Source: JBBCJM01 sp037190175
GTDB lineage: Bacteria; Pseudomonadota; Alphaproteobacteria; Rhodobacterales; Rhodobacteraceae
Assembly: GCA_037190175.1 (NCBI GenBank)
Contig: JBBCJM010000173.1
Span: forward strand, 1 to 43,967
DNA: 43,967 nucleotides
Direction: 5' to 3'
Both the position numbers and the translations under genes were made by a program. Under the pieces are notes generated by a model. The model was not told where the DNA came from and searched no databases. It saw only the letters and a list, made by a program, of their open reading frames with translations. Shown here piece after piece: positions 7,248 through 15,309 of this stretch. Each line of letters begins with the position of its first letter. Position 1 is the stretch's first letter.

Positions 7248-8411
7248 TCAGCCCGCCCGCTGGTTGAAGCGGCGGCCGACCAGGCCGGCGGCGATGTTCA
7301 CCTTCTGGATGTCGATGGAGCCGCCGGCGATGCCCCAGCCCCAGGCGTCGCGCATCCGCCGCTCCATCCCATAGGCGCGGGCATAGCCGTAGCCGCCCAT
7401 CAGCTGCACCGCCATGCCGGTGACCTCGCGGGCGATCTCGTTGGCAAAGCACTTGGCGACCGAGGCATCCAGCGCCGAGGGCAGCCCGCCCTGCGCATTG
7501 CAGACCGCCCGGTGGATCAGCAGCCGCGCCGCCTCGACCCGGATCTGCATCTCGGCCAGCTTCAGCTGCACCGCCTGGAAATCGACGATGGGCCGGCCGA
7601 ACTGCCGGCGTTCCTGCACATAGGCCAGCACATCCTCCAGCGCGCCCGAGGCCTGGCCCAGCGCCATGGTGGCATTCCCGCAGCGTTCCAGGTCGAAGGC
7701 GTCCATCAGCCGGCCGAAGCCGCCGCCCGGCATCACCACCGCGTCCAGCGGCGCCTCGACATTGTCCAGGAAGATGTCGCAGGAGGGCACGCCGCGGAAC
7801 CCCATCAGGCTTTCCTGCGGGCCGAAGCTCAGGCCGGGCGTGCCCTTTTCCACATAGACCGCGCCGATGCCGCGGGCGCCCTGCGCCTCGCCGAAGCGGC
7901 AATAGACCAGATAGCCCTGCGCATGGCCCCCGCCCGAACACCACCGCTTGGTCCCGTTCAGCACCACGCGGTCGGCCTCGATGCGGGCGGTGGTGCGCAG
8001 GTCGGTCAGCGCGGTGCCGGCGTCGGGCTCGCTCATCGCGACGGCGACGATATGCTCGCCCCGGCAGACGGCGGGGATCACCCGTCGGCGCAGCGGCTCG
8101 GGGGCGAAATGCTCGATGGCGCGCACCGGGCCCACGCAGGATTCGAACACCGGAAAGGCGACGGCGGAGGAGATCCTGGCGAATTCCTCCAGCACCAGCA
8201 CCGCCTCGAGGTTGCCGAGGCCCAGGCCGCCGTAGTCCTCGGCCACGTTCACGCCCAGAAAACCCATCTCGGCATAGCTGCGCAGCCAGTCGGCCGGCAC
8301 CGGGCGGGCGCTGTCCTCCAGCTCCTGCGCCAGCGGCCCCAGCCGTTCTCGCGCGAAGCGCCGCGCCGCCTGCTGGAGCTGGATCTGGTCGTCGCTGAGC
8401 TGGAAATCCAT
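7248..8411 (-). CDS. Acyl-CoA dehydrogenase with IVD-type glutamate position
   Basis: A 387-residue FAD-dependent acyl-CoA dehydrogenase with the usual N-terminal helical domain, middle beta domain (AMSEPDAGTALTDL near residue 125) and C-terminal helical domain (RRQFGRPI, MGGYGYARAYG). The usual catalytic glutamate in YEGTSxIQ is absent; the segment reads AGGSIDIQ. Instead FDLER near residue 242 matches the place where isovaleryl-CoA and long-chain dehydrogenases carry their base. It removes two hydrogens from an acyl-CoA and passes electrons to ETF. The ATG at 8411 gives the canonical MDFQLSDDQ start; a GTG at 8444 overlapping the upstream stop (GTGA) would add 11 residues. It follows the CoA-transferase gene, suggesting transferase then dehydrogenase on one substrate. 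Confidence 0.88.
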   Translation of the reverse strand: MDFQLSDDQIQLQQAARRFARERLGPLAQELEDSARPVPADWLRSYAEMGFLGVNVAEDYGGLGLGNLEAVLVLEEFARISSAVAFPVFESCVGPVRAIEHFAPEPLRRRVIPAVCRGEHIVAVAMSEPDAGTALTDLRTTARIEADRVVLNGTKRWCSGGGHAQGYLVYCRFGEAQGARGIGAVYVEKGTPGLSFGPQESLMGFRGVPSCDIFLDNVEAPLDAVVMPGGGFGRLMDAFDLERCGNATMALGQASGALEDVLAYVQERRQFGRPIVDFQAVQLKLAEMQIRVEAARLLIHRAVCNAQGGLPSALDASVAKCFANEIAREVTGMAVQLMGGYGYARAYGMERRMRDAWGWGIAGGSIDIQKVNIAAGLVGRRFNQRAG

Positions 8412-8440
8412 CGGTCGGGGGCCTTCGTATGGGTGGGCGG

Positions 8441-9649
8441 TCACTCCGCGCGGTCGATCCCGGCGGCATCGGCCAGCCGCAGCTCGTCGAGGATCTCGCT
8501 GGTATGCTGGCCCAGCGCCGGGGCGTGGCGGTCGATGCGGAACTCGGACCCGCTGAACGACACCGGCGGGCGGATCGAGAGATAGGGCCCCTCGCTGGGA
8601 TGCTCGGCCTCGCGGAACAGGCCCACGTCGGCCAAATGCGGGTCCTCGGGCAGGTCTTCCAGGCTCAGCACCGGCATGCAGGGGATCGAGGCGCCGTCGC
8701 AGAAGGCGAGCCACTCGGCGGTGGTGCGCAGCGCGGCCTCTTCCTGCACGATGCCGTACAGCACGTCGATGTTCTGCACCCTGACCCCCAGCGAGGCGAA
8801 GCGCGGATCCTCCAGCAGGCCCTCGCGCCCGGTGAAGCGGAAGAAGTCCGCCCAGTTGCGGTCGGAATAGGGCAGGATGCAGGCGTGCCCGTCGCGGGTG
8901 CGATAGGGCTTGCGCAGCGGGCTCAGCACCCGGGAAAAGCCGCTGGGGCCGGCGGGCGGGGAAAAGGCGCGGCCCGAGAAATGCTCGACCAGGTTGAACT
9001 CCACCATGGTCTCGAACATCGGCACCTCGATCGCCTGCCCGCCGCCGCCCCGCTCGCGCTGGAAGAGCGCGGCCAGGATCGCATAGGCGATGGTCTGCCC
9101 CGCCACCTTGTCGCACAGCACGGTGGGCAGGTAGCCGGGCTCGCCATGCACGCGGGCGTGCAGCTCGGCGAGCCCCGAGCCGGCCTGGATCAGGTCGTCG
9201 TAGGCCGCCTTCTCGGCATAGCGGCCGGCGCTGCCGAAGCCGAAGGCGCCGCAATGGACGATCCCCGGGTTCAGCCGGCGCACCCTGTCATAGCCGTAGC
9301 CCAGCCGCCCGATCGCCTGGGGGCGCATCGAATGCACGAAGACGTCGGCGGTCTCCAGCAGCCGGTCCAGCGCCGCGCGGCCCCGAGGCGTCTTCAGGTC
9401 CAACACCACCGCCCGCGTGTTGCGGTTGAGGTGCAGGAAATTGGCGAACATCCCCTCGTGCCGCGCGGGATGGTAGCTGCGGAAGGAATCGCCGCCGGCG
9501 GTCTCGACCTTCACCACGTCGGCGCCGAGGTCGGCCAGGATGTGGGTGGCGTAGGGCCCCATGATGACGCTGGTCAGGTCGACCACGCGCACGCCCTCCA
9601 GCGGGCGCGGACCCCGGCCGGCGGGGTCGCCGGTGGCGGGGGCGGTCAT
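8441..9649 (-). CDS. Family III CoA-transferase (CaiB/BaiF type)
   Basis: A 402-residue protein beginning with PLEGVRVVDLTSVIMGPYAT, the hallmark of CaiB/BaiF formyl-CoA/crotonobetainyl-CoA transferases. LADLGADVVKVE and the active-site aspartate in AYDDLIQAGSGL follow. The aspartate forms the acyl anhydride intermediate while CoA is swapped between acids. Start chosen at ATG 9649; a GTG at 9703 is possible but adds a low-complexity Ala/Pro tail. It lies upstream of the acyl-CoA dehydrogenase and divergent from the IclR regulator gene, so it probably activates the acid whose CoA ester the dehydrogenase oxidises. Donor and acceptor are unknown. Confidence 0.88.
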   Translation of the reverse strand: MTAPATGDPAGRGPRPLEGVRVVDLTSVIMGPYATHILADLGADVVKVETAGGDSFRSYHPARHEGMFANFLHLNRNTRAVVLDLKTPRGRAALDRLLETADVFVHSMRPQAIGRLGYGYDRVRRLNPGIVHCGAFGFGSAGRYAEKAAYDDLIQAGSGLAELHARVHGEPGYLPTVLCDKVAGQTIAYAILAALFQRERGGGGQAIEVPMFETMVEFNLVEHFSGRAFSPPAGPSGFSRVLSPLRKPYRTRDGHACILPYSDRNWADFFRFTGREGLLEDPRFASLGVRVQNIDVLYGIVQEEAALRTTAEWLAFCDGASIPCMPVLSLEDLPEDPHLADVGLFREAEHPSEGPYLSIRPPVSFSGSEFRIDRHAPALGQHTSEILDELRLADAAGIDRAE

Positions 9650-9890
9650 GGCTCTGCCCGTGCGGGGCCGGGGGGCGGCGGCAGGCGCCCCGGGTTCGGC
9701 CACGGCTGTGACATCATCGAATGCGCACCTCGTTCAGGCGGGTTCGCGGGCGGCGCTGCCGCCGGCGGCGGCCGGTGCTCCGGCGCTTGGGGCACCATAG
9801 GCCGCCAGCCGCTTGCGCGGCAATTGCAATCACGCTAGCGTTCAAACAAATCGCATACATGATGACATGCCCCCATCGAAGGACAGGCGA
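9650..9890. promoter_or_regulatory. Divergent control region, CoA-transferase / iclR
   Basis: This 241-base gap between two divergent genes turns AT-richer near the iclR side. It contains two perfect 8-bp palindromes, GCAATTGC (9820-9827) and CGCTAGCG (9833-9840), centred 13 bases apart. A GCAT-N10-ATGC repeat follows at 9853-9870. The last block partly resembles a site upstream of the monooxygenase gene (10752-10768). These are the likely IclR-family binding sites. No clear -35/-10 pair is assigned. Confidence 0.4.
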
Positions 9891-10736
9891 ATGCCCCGAT
9901 CCCATCCGCCGCGGCCGCCCGAGGGGCAAGAGGCCGTCCGCCCGGTCTCCAACCACGAGGACCGCACGACCTCGGGCCTGGTGAAATCGGCCGAGCGGGT
10001 GATGCGGATCTTCGAATATTTCGACGATGTGCAGTCGGCCGCCCGGGTGGGCGAGGTCTGCGAGCATCTGGACATTCCGCAGTCCTCGGCCTCGGCGCTG
10101 CTGGGCAGCCTGGCGCGGCTGGGCTATCTCGACTACGACGCCGAGCGGCGGACCTATTTCCCCTCCATCCGGGTGTCGCTGCTGGGGTCCTGGCTGAACG
10201 TCGATCCGACGCGCAACGGGCGGCTTTTGCAACTGACCGAGGAGGTGGCCCGCGGCACCGGCCACACGGTGGTGCTGGCGGTGCGCAACGGCATGTATGC
10301 CCAGTATGTCCATGTCATCCAGGCCACCACCGCGATCCGCTACCACATCCCCAAGGGGACGCACCGGCCGCTAGTCTGGTCTTCGGCCGGGTTCGTGATG
10401 CTGCAGGAGACGCCGGGGGCGGACATCCGGCGGCTGGTGACGCGCTGGAACGCCACCGTGACGGACGAGGGCGCGCGCTGCCAGTACGACGCGGTGCTGA
10501 GGAACGTCGAGACCGCGCGGCGCGAGGGGTATTTCTTTTCCCGCGGGCTGGTGACGCGGGGCGCGGGCGCCATCGCCCTGCGCCTGCCGGTCAGCGCCGA
10601 CCGCCGCGACCGGCCGCTGGTGATCGTGGTCGCCGGGCTGATCGACGAACTGGAGGCCAGCCGCGACCGCATCCTGGAACTGATCCGCCGCGCGGTGGCG
10701 ACCCACCTGGGCGGCGGGGAGGAGCCGCGCAGCTGA
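9891..10736 (+). CDS. IclR-family transcriptional regulator
   Basis: A 281-residue regulator. After a variable N-terminus it has an IclR winged helix (VKSAERVMRIFEYF, then QSSASALLGSLARLGYLDYD) and a C-terminal effector domain resembling a GAF fold (HTVVLAVRNGMYAQYVHV and GAIALRLPV). IclR proteins bind DNA as dimers or tetramers and respond to small acids or aromatic intermediates. ATG 9891 is chosen because of GAAGGACAGG upstream; ATG 9867 would add eight residues. It is divergent from the CoA-transferase/dehydrogenase pair and directly upstream, on the same strand, of the monooxygenase-importer-AtuA operon, so it could control either or both. Confidence 0.88.
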   Translation: MPRSHPPRPPEGQEAVRPVSNHEDRTTSGLVKSAERVMRIFEYFDDVQSAARVGEVCEHLDIPQSSASALLGSLARLGYLDYDAERRTYFPSIRVSLLGSWLNVDPTRNGRLLQLTEEVARGTGHTVVLAVRNGMYAQYVHVIQATTAIRYHIPKGTHRPLVWSSAGFVMLQETPGADIRRLVTRWNATVTDEGARCQYDAVLRNVETARREGYFFSRGLVTRGAGAIALRLPVSADRRDRPLVIVVAGLIDELEASRDRILELIRRAVATHLGGGEEPRS

Positions 10737-10740
10737 CCGC

Positions 10741-10762
10741 CATCACAACCACGTATGTGATG
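10741..10762 (+). promoter_or_regulatory. Inverted repeat, candidate operator before the monooxygenase operon
   Basis: CATCACA-N8-TGTGATG is a perfect 7-bp inverted repeat with the size and spacing of a dimeric regulator site. It begins four bases after the iclR stop and 162 bases before the monooxygenase start. The right arm continues as TGATGAATGCC (10758-10768), close to TGATGACATGCC (9860-9871) in front of iclR. A shared IclR operator is the simplest reading. The rest of 10763-10923 holds nothing I recognise. Confidence 0.45.
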
Positions 10763-10923
10763 AATGCCAGCACGCTCGTGTTCGGAACTTGCCAGCCGGA
10801 TCCCCCGCCTCTACCATCCGCCGGGTCAGCACCACCGCCAGGGATCGACGCCGCCGCCAGCCGCCCGGAGGCGATCCGGGCTGCATGACCGCAGGACGCC
10901 GGCTTGGAAGGGGACGCGAAGGA

Positions 10924-12261
10924 ATGAAGCGCACGAAGCGGAACGACCTCGTCATGATCGGGTTCATGCAGGCGCAGAACTGCACGAACTATGTCGGTTC
11001 GTGGCGGCATCCGGCGGCGGCGGACGACTTCATGACCGCGGCGCATTACCAGCGGATCGCCCGCACGCTGGAGGACGGCAAGTTCCACATGGCCTTCTTC
11101 GACGACCGGCTGGCCATGCCCGACATCTTCGGCAACGACCACGAGCCGACCGTGCGCCACGGCATCCGCGCGGTGAAGATGGACGTGGTGCCCTTCGTGA
11201 TGGCCATGGGGCTGGCCACCACCCGGCTGGGGCTGGGGGCGACCTATTCCACCACCTATCACGAGCCCTATCACGTGGCCCGGCTGTTCGCGACGATGGA
11301 CCATGTGCTGGGCGGGCGGGTGGCCTGGAACGTGGTCACCTCGCTGAACGACGGCGAGGCGGCGAACTTCGGCGCCGACAAGCTCCTGGAACACGACACC
11401 CGCTACGAGCGCGCCGACGAATTCATCGAGGTGGTGCTGGGGCACTGGAACTCCTGGGGCGAGGGGGCCCTGACGCTCGACCGCGCCACGGGCGAATTCG
11501 CCGACCCGGCGCTGGTGCGGCGGCTGGACCACCGCGGCAAGTGGTTCCGCTCGCGCGGGCCCTTCACCGTGCCGCGCACCCCGCAGGGCCATCCGGTCAT
11601 CATCCAGGCCGGCCAGAGCGGGCGGGGCAAGCGGTTCGCCGCACAATGGGGCGAGGTGGTCTTCGCGCCCTACAAGTCGGTCGAGAGCGGCCGGGCGCAG
11701 TACCGCGACCTGAAGGATGCGGTCTCGGACGCCGGCCGGAACCCCGACACGGTGAAGATCGCCCCGCCCATCTATGCGGTGGTGGGCGAGACCCGCGCGC
11801 TGGCCGAGGAAAAGGCGGCGATGATCGACAGCCTCAGGGCCGATGTCGATGCGCTGTCGCTGATCTCGGAACTGACCAACTTCGACTTCTCGAAGAAGCG
11901 GCTGGACGAGCCGCTGAGCGACGAGGACCTGAAGGCGATGTCGGGCCAGCAGGCGATCACCGACCGGGTGGTCAAGGCCGCAGGCACCCCGAACCCCACG
12001 CCGCAGGACTTCATCACCCACTCCAGGCGCGGCACCATCCACGAGATGCCGGTCTTCGTGGGCACCGGTGCCGACGTGGCGGACCAGCTGGAGGACTGGT
12101 ACGTCAACGAGGCCTGCGACGGCTTCGTGCTGGCGGCGACGCACCGGCCCGGCAGCTACGAGGACTTCGTGCGCCTGGTGGTGCCGGAGCTGCAGCGCCG
12201 GGGGATCTACCAGAAGGACTACAAGGGCAGGACCCTGCGCGAGAACCTGGGCCTGGCCTGA
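10924..12261 (+). CDS. LLM-class flavin monooxygenase (NtaA/SnaA/DszA type)
   Basis: A 445-residue luciferase-like TIM-barrel protein. GSWRHP near residue 26, FHMAFFDDRLAM near residue 54, LGLGATYSTTYHEPYHVAR near residue 103 and GGRVAWNVVTSLND near residue 131 match the NtaA/SnaA/DszA/SoxA group. These enzymes use reduced FMN supplied by a separate flavin reductase to oxygenate substrates such as aminopolycarboxylates, sulfones or heterocycles. No flavin reductase is seen in the window. ATG 10924 fits the family start, although the AAGGA just before it is very close; a second site (GAAGGGG) lies further upstream. It is the first gene of an apparent operon with an importer, AtuA and DUF4387, suggesting oxygenation of the imported compound. 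Confidence 0.87.
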   Translation: MKRTKRNDLVMIGFMQAQNCTNYVGSWRHPAAADDFMTAAHYQRIARTLEDGKFHMAFFDDRLAMPDIFGNDHEPTVRHGIRAVKMDVVPFVMAMGLATTRLGLGATYSTTYHEPYHVARLFATMDHVLGGRVAWNVVTSLNDGEAANFGADKLLEHDTRYERADEFIEVVLGHWNSWGEGALTLDRATGEFADPALVRRLDHRGKWFRSRGPFTVPRTPQGHPVIIQAGQSGRGKRFAAQWGEVVFAPYKSVESGRAQYRDLKDAVSDAGRNPDTVKIAPPIYAVVGETRALAEEKAAMIDSLRADVDALSLISELTNFDFSKKRLDEPLSDEDLKAMSGQQAITDRVVKAAGTPNPTPQDFITHSRRGTIHEMPVFVGTGADVADQLEDWYVNEACDGFVLAATHRPGSYEDFVRLVVPELQRRGIYQKDYKGRTLRENLGLA

Positions 12262-12340
12262 CGCCGGCCTGCGCGGGCGCGCCTGTCGGCCACGCGCAAG
12301 CCGGACGGAACCGGAGACGACAAGAACGGGAGGAGACCAG

Positions 12341-13435
12341 ATGAGAAGACTTGCTTTGCCGGCCCTGTTCGCGGGGCTGCTGGCGGCGGCGCAGCCCGCG
12401 GCCGCCCAATCGCCCTTCATTCCCGAAGGCTATCCCGACGACTATGCCGAGATCGTGGCGGCGGCCGAGCAGGAAGGCCAGCTGATCATCTACGGCACCA
12501 TGGCCGCCGCGGTCTGGCAGCCGATCCTCGAGGAATTCGGCCGCCGCTATCCCGCCATCAGGGTCGAGACGCTGGACCTGGGCGACGAGCTGTTCGAGCG
12601 TTACCTGGCCGAGGCCTCGGCGGGCGCGCGGACGGCCGACCTCATCACCTCGGCCGCCGCGGCCAGCTGGCTCGACATCTCGCACCGCGACCAGGTGCTG
12701 CAATACGACTCGCCCGAGAACGCGATGGTGCCCGACTGGGCGCGGCCGCTGCCGGGGGTCTACGTGATGTCGGCCGACCCCTTCATCATGTCCTACAGCA
12801 AGGCGCTGATCCCCGCCGACCGCTATCCCGACAGCATCGCCGACGTGGCGCAGCTGGTGCAGGACTTCCCCGACCTGACGCTGACCACCTATGACGCCCG
12901 CGGCGGCATCGGCTATGCGGTCTGGTCGGCCTGGGTGCGCGACAACGGCGAGGAAGGCTGGGAGGTGCTGAAGGCCCTCGGCCCGAAGCTGCGGCTGGAA
13001 GCCTCGGCCGGCTCGATGGTGAACAAGCTGGTGGCGGGCGAATATGCGGTGACGCTGTTCGTCGGGGCCTCGGTGCCGATCCGCATCCTGAACGCGGCGG
13101 GCGCCGATCAGGTGGGCGCCTACGGGCTGGTCACCGACGGCACCCCGATCATGATGCGCGGCGTGGGCATCACCAGGGGCGCCCGCAGCCCGAACGCGGC
13201 CAGGCTGCTCTTGGACTTCATCCTGTCGCGCGACGGGCAGCTGCTGCTGGCCAAGGGCAACCTGACCCCCTACCGTGCCGACATCGGGCCGGGCGACGTG
13301 GCCAACTTCACCTTCAACGGCATCGTGGAGGCGATCGGCGAGGAGAACGTCAACATCGTGCGCTACGACCAGGCGATCGTGGACGGCTATGACGCCTTCG
13401 TGGCCCGCTGGACCGCGGCGCTGAGGGGCGAATAG
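12341..13435 (+). CDS. ABC importer binding protein (Fe3+/polyamine-like family 1)
   Basis: A 364-residue periplasmic binding protein with a clear signal peptide (MRRLALPALFAGLLAAAQPAA, cleaved near residue 23 after AAAQ). The mature part (EGQLIIYGTMAAAVWQPILEEF) is typical of the extracellular solute-binding family that includes iron, thiamine, phosphonate and polyamine binders. The adjacent tyrosines used by ferric-binding FbpA proteins are not seen, so an organic ligand is more likely than iron. GGGAGGAG precedes the ATG. The permease and ATPase genes follow. It delivers substrate to the double permease encoded at 13582-15309. Confidence 0.85.
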   Translation: MRRLALPALFAGLLAAAQPAAAQSPFIPEGYPDDYAEIVAAAEQEGQLIIYGTMAAAVWQPILEEFGRRYPAIRVETLDLGDELFERYLAEASAGARTADLITSAAAASWLDISHRDQVLQYDSPENAMVPDWARPLPGVYVMSADPFIMSYSKALIPADRYPDSIADVAQLVQDFPDLTLTTYDARGGIGYAVWSAWVRDNGEEGWEVLKALGPKLRLEASAGSMVNKLVAGEYAVTLFVGASVPIRILNAAGADQVGAYGLVTDGTPIMMRGVGITRGARSPNAARLLLDFILSRDGQLLLAKGNLTPYRADIGPGDVANFTFNGIVEAIGEENVNIVRYDQAIVDGYDAFVARWTAALRGE

Positions 13436-13462
13436 GCCGCAGCCCGCGCAGGCCGGGGGCGA

Positions 13463-13499
13463 GGGCAGGGCGCCGGGTGCTGGGGCCGGCGCCCTGCCC
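13463..13499 (+). terminator. Strong hairpin between binding protein and permease genes
   Basis: A 14-bp perfect inverted repeat (GGGCAGGGCGCCGG and CCGGCGCCCTGCCC) surrounds a 9-base loop, 27 bases after the binding-protein stop. No T tract follows. As after tctC, such a hairpin would protect the upstream message and lower permease expression. It also argues against starting the permease at the in-frame ATG 13477, which lies inside the stem-loop. Confidence 0.55.
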
Positions 13500-13581
13500 A
13501 ACCGTCGCGCCCGCCCCGTTCCGCCACGCAAAGCCCATGCGGCCGGGCGCCATGGCCCGCCATCCGACGGAGAGCCGGTTC

Positions 13582-15309
13582 TTGAACGCCGAGACCACGA
13601 CGACCCCCGTTCCTCCGACCGCCGCCTCGCGGGCCTTCGTCGCAGGGCTGGGCCTGCAGGGGCTGACCGCGGCGATCTGCGTGGTGCTGGTGCTGACCCC
13701 GGTGGTGCCGATCATCCTGCAATCGGTGGTGGACCGGCCGCTCTACGACAGCGACTGGCAGTTCACCCTGCGCGGCTACCGCCAGCTCTTCGGCTCGACC
13801 GAGGTGGCGGCGGCGATGTGGAACACGCTGTACTTCGGGCTGGTCTCCACCGTGCTGTCGCTGGTGCTCGGCGTGCTCTTCGCGGTGTTCCTGGGCCGGA
13901 CCGACCTGCCCTTCGCGGGCCCGCTGGCCTCGGTCTCGCTCTGGCCGTTCTATGTCTCGCCCATCGTGCTGGCCATCGGCTGGGCCATCGTCTACAGCCC
14001 CTCGGGCTATCTGACGCTTCTGGCGCGCGGGCTGGGGCTGAACTGGTGGAACCTCTATTCCATCGAGGGGATGGCGGTGGTCTCGGCGGTCTCGCACGCG
14101 CCGATCACCTTCCTTTACGTCATCGGCTCGGTGCGCCAGCAGGACTCGGCGCTGGAGGATGCGGCGCTGATGGCGGGGGCGCGGCCGGTGCAGATCCTGT
14201 CGCGGATCACCCTGCCGCTGGTGACCCCGGCGCTCTCGTTCTGCATCATCATGAACGTCGTCAGCGCGCTGGAAGCCTTTTCCATCCCGCTGGTGCTGGG
14301 GGTGCCCTCGGGGATCGACCTCATCACCAGCTATATCTACCGCGCCGGCTTCTCGACCATCACGCCCAACTATCCGCTGGTGGCCGCCGCGGCGGTGGTG
14401 CTGGTGCTGATCATCTCGCTGCTGACCGTGGTGCAGCTGGTGCTGTTGCGCAAGTCGTTCCGCTTCACCACCGTGGGGGGCAAGTCCACCCGGCAGCGGC
14501 CGTTCGAGCTGGGCTGGATCCGCTGGCCGGTGCTGGCGCTGTTCTGCCTCTACCTGCTGATGACCATCGTGGTGCCGATCCTGGGGGTCTTCGCCCGCTC
14601 GGTCACCACCTTCCTGTCGCCGCTGGTGCCGGTGATGTCGACGCTGAGCTGGGCGAACTATCAGACCATCTTTTCGCAAAGCACCTATGTGAACGCGATC
14701 TGGAACACGCTGATCCTGGCCGCCGGGGGCGGGGCGCTGGCCACCGCGCTGATCGCGCTGATCGTCTTCGTCGCGCACCGCTCGTCCTTCCCGCTGCGCC
14801 GGGCGCTGGACTTCCTGGCGCAGTATCCCCGCGCGATCCCCGGGGTCTTCGTGGGGCTGGGGCTGTTCTACCTCGTCGCCGCGCTGCCCTTCCTGGCCGA
14901 CCTGCGCAACACGCTGTGGATCCTGCTCATCGCCTATACGATCCGCTTCCTGCCCTCGGGCTACAGCGTGATCGTGCCCACGATGATGCAGCTTTCCGCC
15001 GATTTCGACCGCGCGGGGCAGACGATGGGGGCCAGCTGGCTGACCATCTGCCTGCGCATCGTGGTGCCGCTGGCCAAGGCGGCGCTGCTGGCCTGCTACT
15101 GCATCCTCGTCGTCTATTTCACCAAGGAATATTCCTCGGCGATCTTTCTCTACTCACCCGGAACGGAGGTCATGGGAACCGTGATGCTGAGCTTCTGGTC
15201 ACAGGGCGACTACGGCCCGGTGGCGGCGCTGGCCATGCTGCAGATGGCGGCGGTGGCGGTGTTCGTGTTCCTGTCGGGGCGGTTGTTCGGGACCCGCTTC
15301 CATGGCTGA
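13582..15309 (+). CDS. ABC importer permease, two fused MetI domains
   Basis: A 575-residue inner-membrane protein with about 12 hydrophobic segments forming two MetI-type permease domains in one chain, as in iron(III)/thiamine-type importers (FbpB, ThiP). Each half has the coupling-helix motif that contacts the ATPase: EDAALMAGARPVQILSRITLP and DRAGQTMGASWLTICLRIVVP. I chose TTG 13582 because GGAGAG lies seven bases upstream; in-frame ATGs at 13552 and 13537 have no good ribosome site. The last bases overlap the ATPase start at 15302 by eight. It forms the membrane channel for the binding protein encoded just upstream. Confidence 0.85.
   Translation: MNAETTTTPVPPTAASRAFVAGLGLQGLTAAICVVLVLTPVVPIILQSVVDRPLYDSDWQFTLRGYRQLFGSTEVAAAMWNTLYFGLVSTVLSLVLGVLFAVFLGRTDLPFAGPLASVSLWPFYVSPIVLAIGWAIVYSPSGYLTLLARGLGLNWWNLYSIEGMAVVSAVSHAPITFLYVIGSVRQQDSALEDAALMAGARPVQILSRITLPLVTPALSFCIIMNVVSALEAFSIPLVLGVPSGIDLITSYIYRAGFSTITPNYPLVAAAAVVLVLIISLLTVVQLVLLRKSFRFTTVGGKSTRQRPFELGWIRWPVLALFCLYLLMTIVVPILGVFARSVTTFLSPLVPVMSTLSWANYQTIFSQSTYVNAIWNTLILAAGGGALATALIALIVFVAHRSSFPLRRALDFLAQYPRAIPGVFVGLGLFYLVAALPFLADLRNTLWILLIAYTIRFLPSGYSVIVPTMMQLSADFDRAGQTMGASWLTICLRIVVPLAKAALLACYCILVVYFTKEYSSAIFLYSPGTEVMGTVMLSFWSQGDYGPVAALAMLQMAAVAVFVFLSGRLFGTRFHG

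Noticed and set aside
8429..9838. Long open frame (469 codons) on the plus strand opposite the CoA-transferase
   Set aside because: High GC leaves few stops in antisense frames; the residues are Arg/Gly/His/Gln-rich without motifs, while the minus strand encodes an intact CoA-transferase.
13387..14778. Long minus-strand frame opposite the fused permease
   Set aside because: The translation is dominated by Arg, Gln, His and Asp repeats typical of an antisense shadow of hydrophobic codons; no domain.
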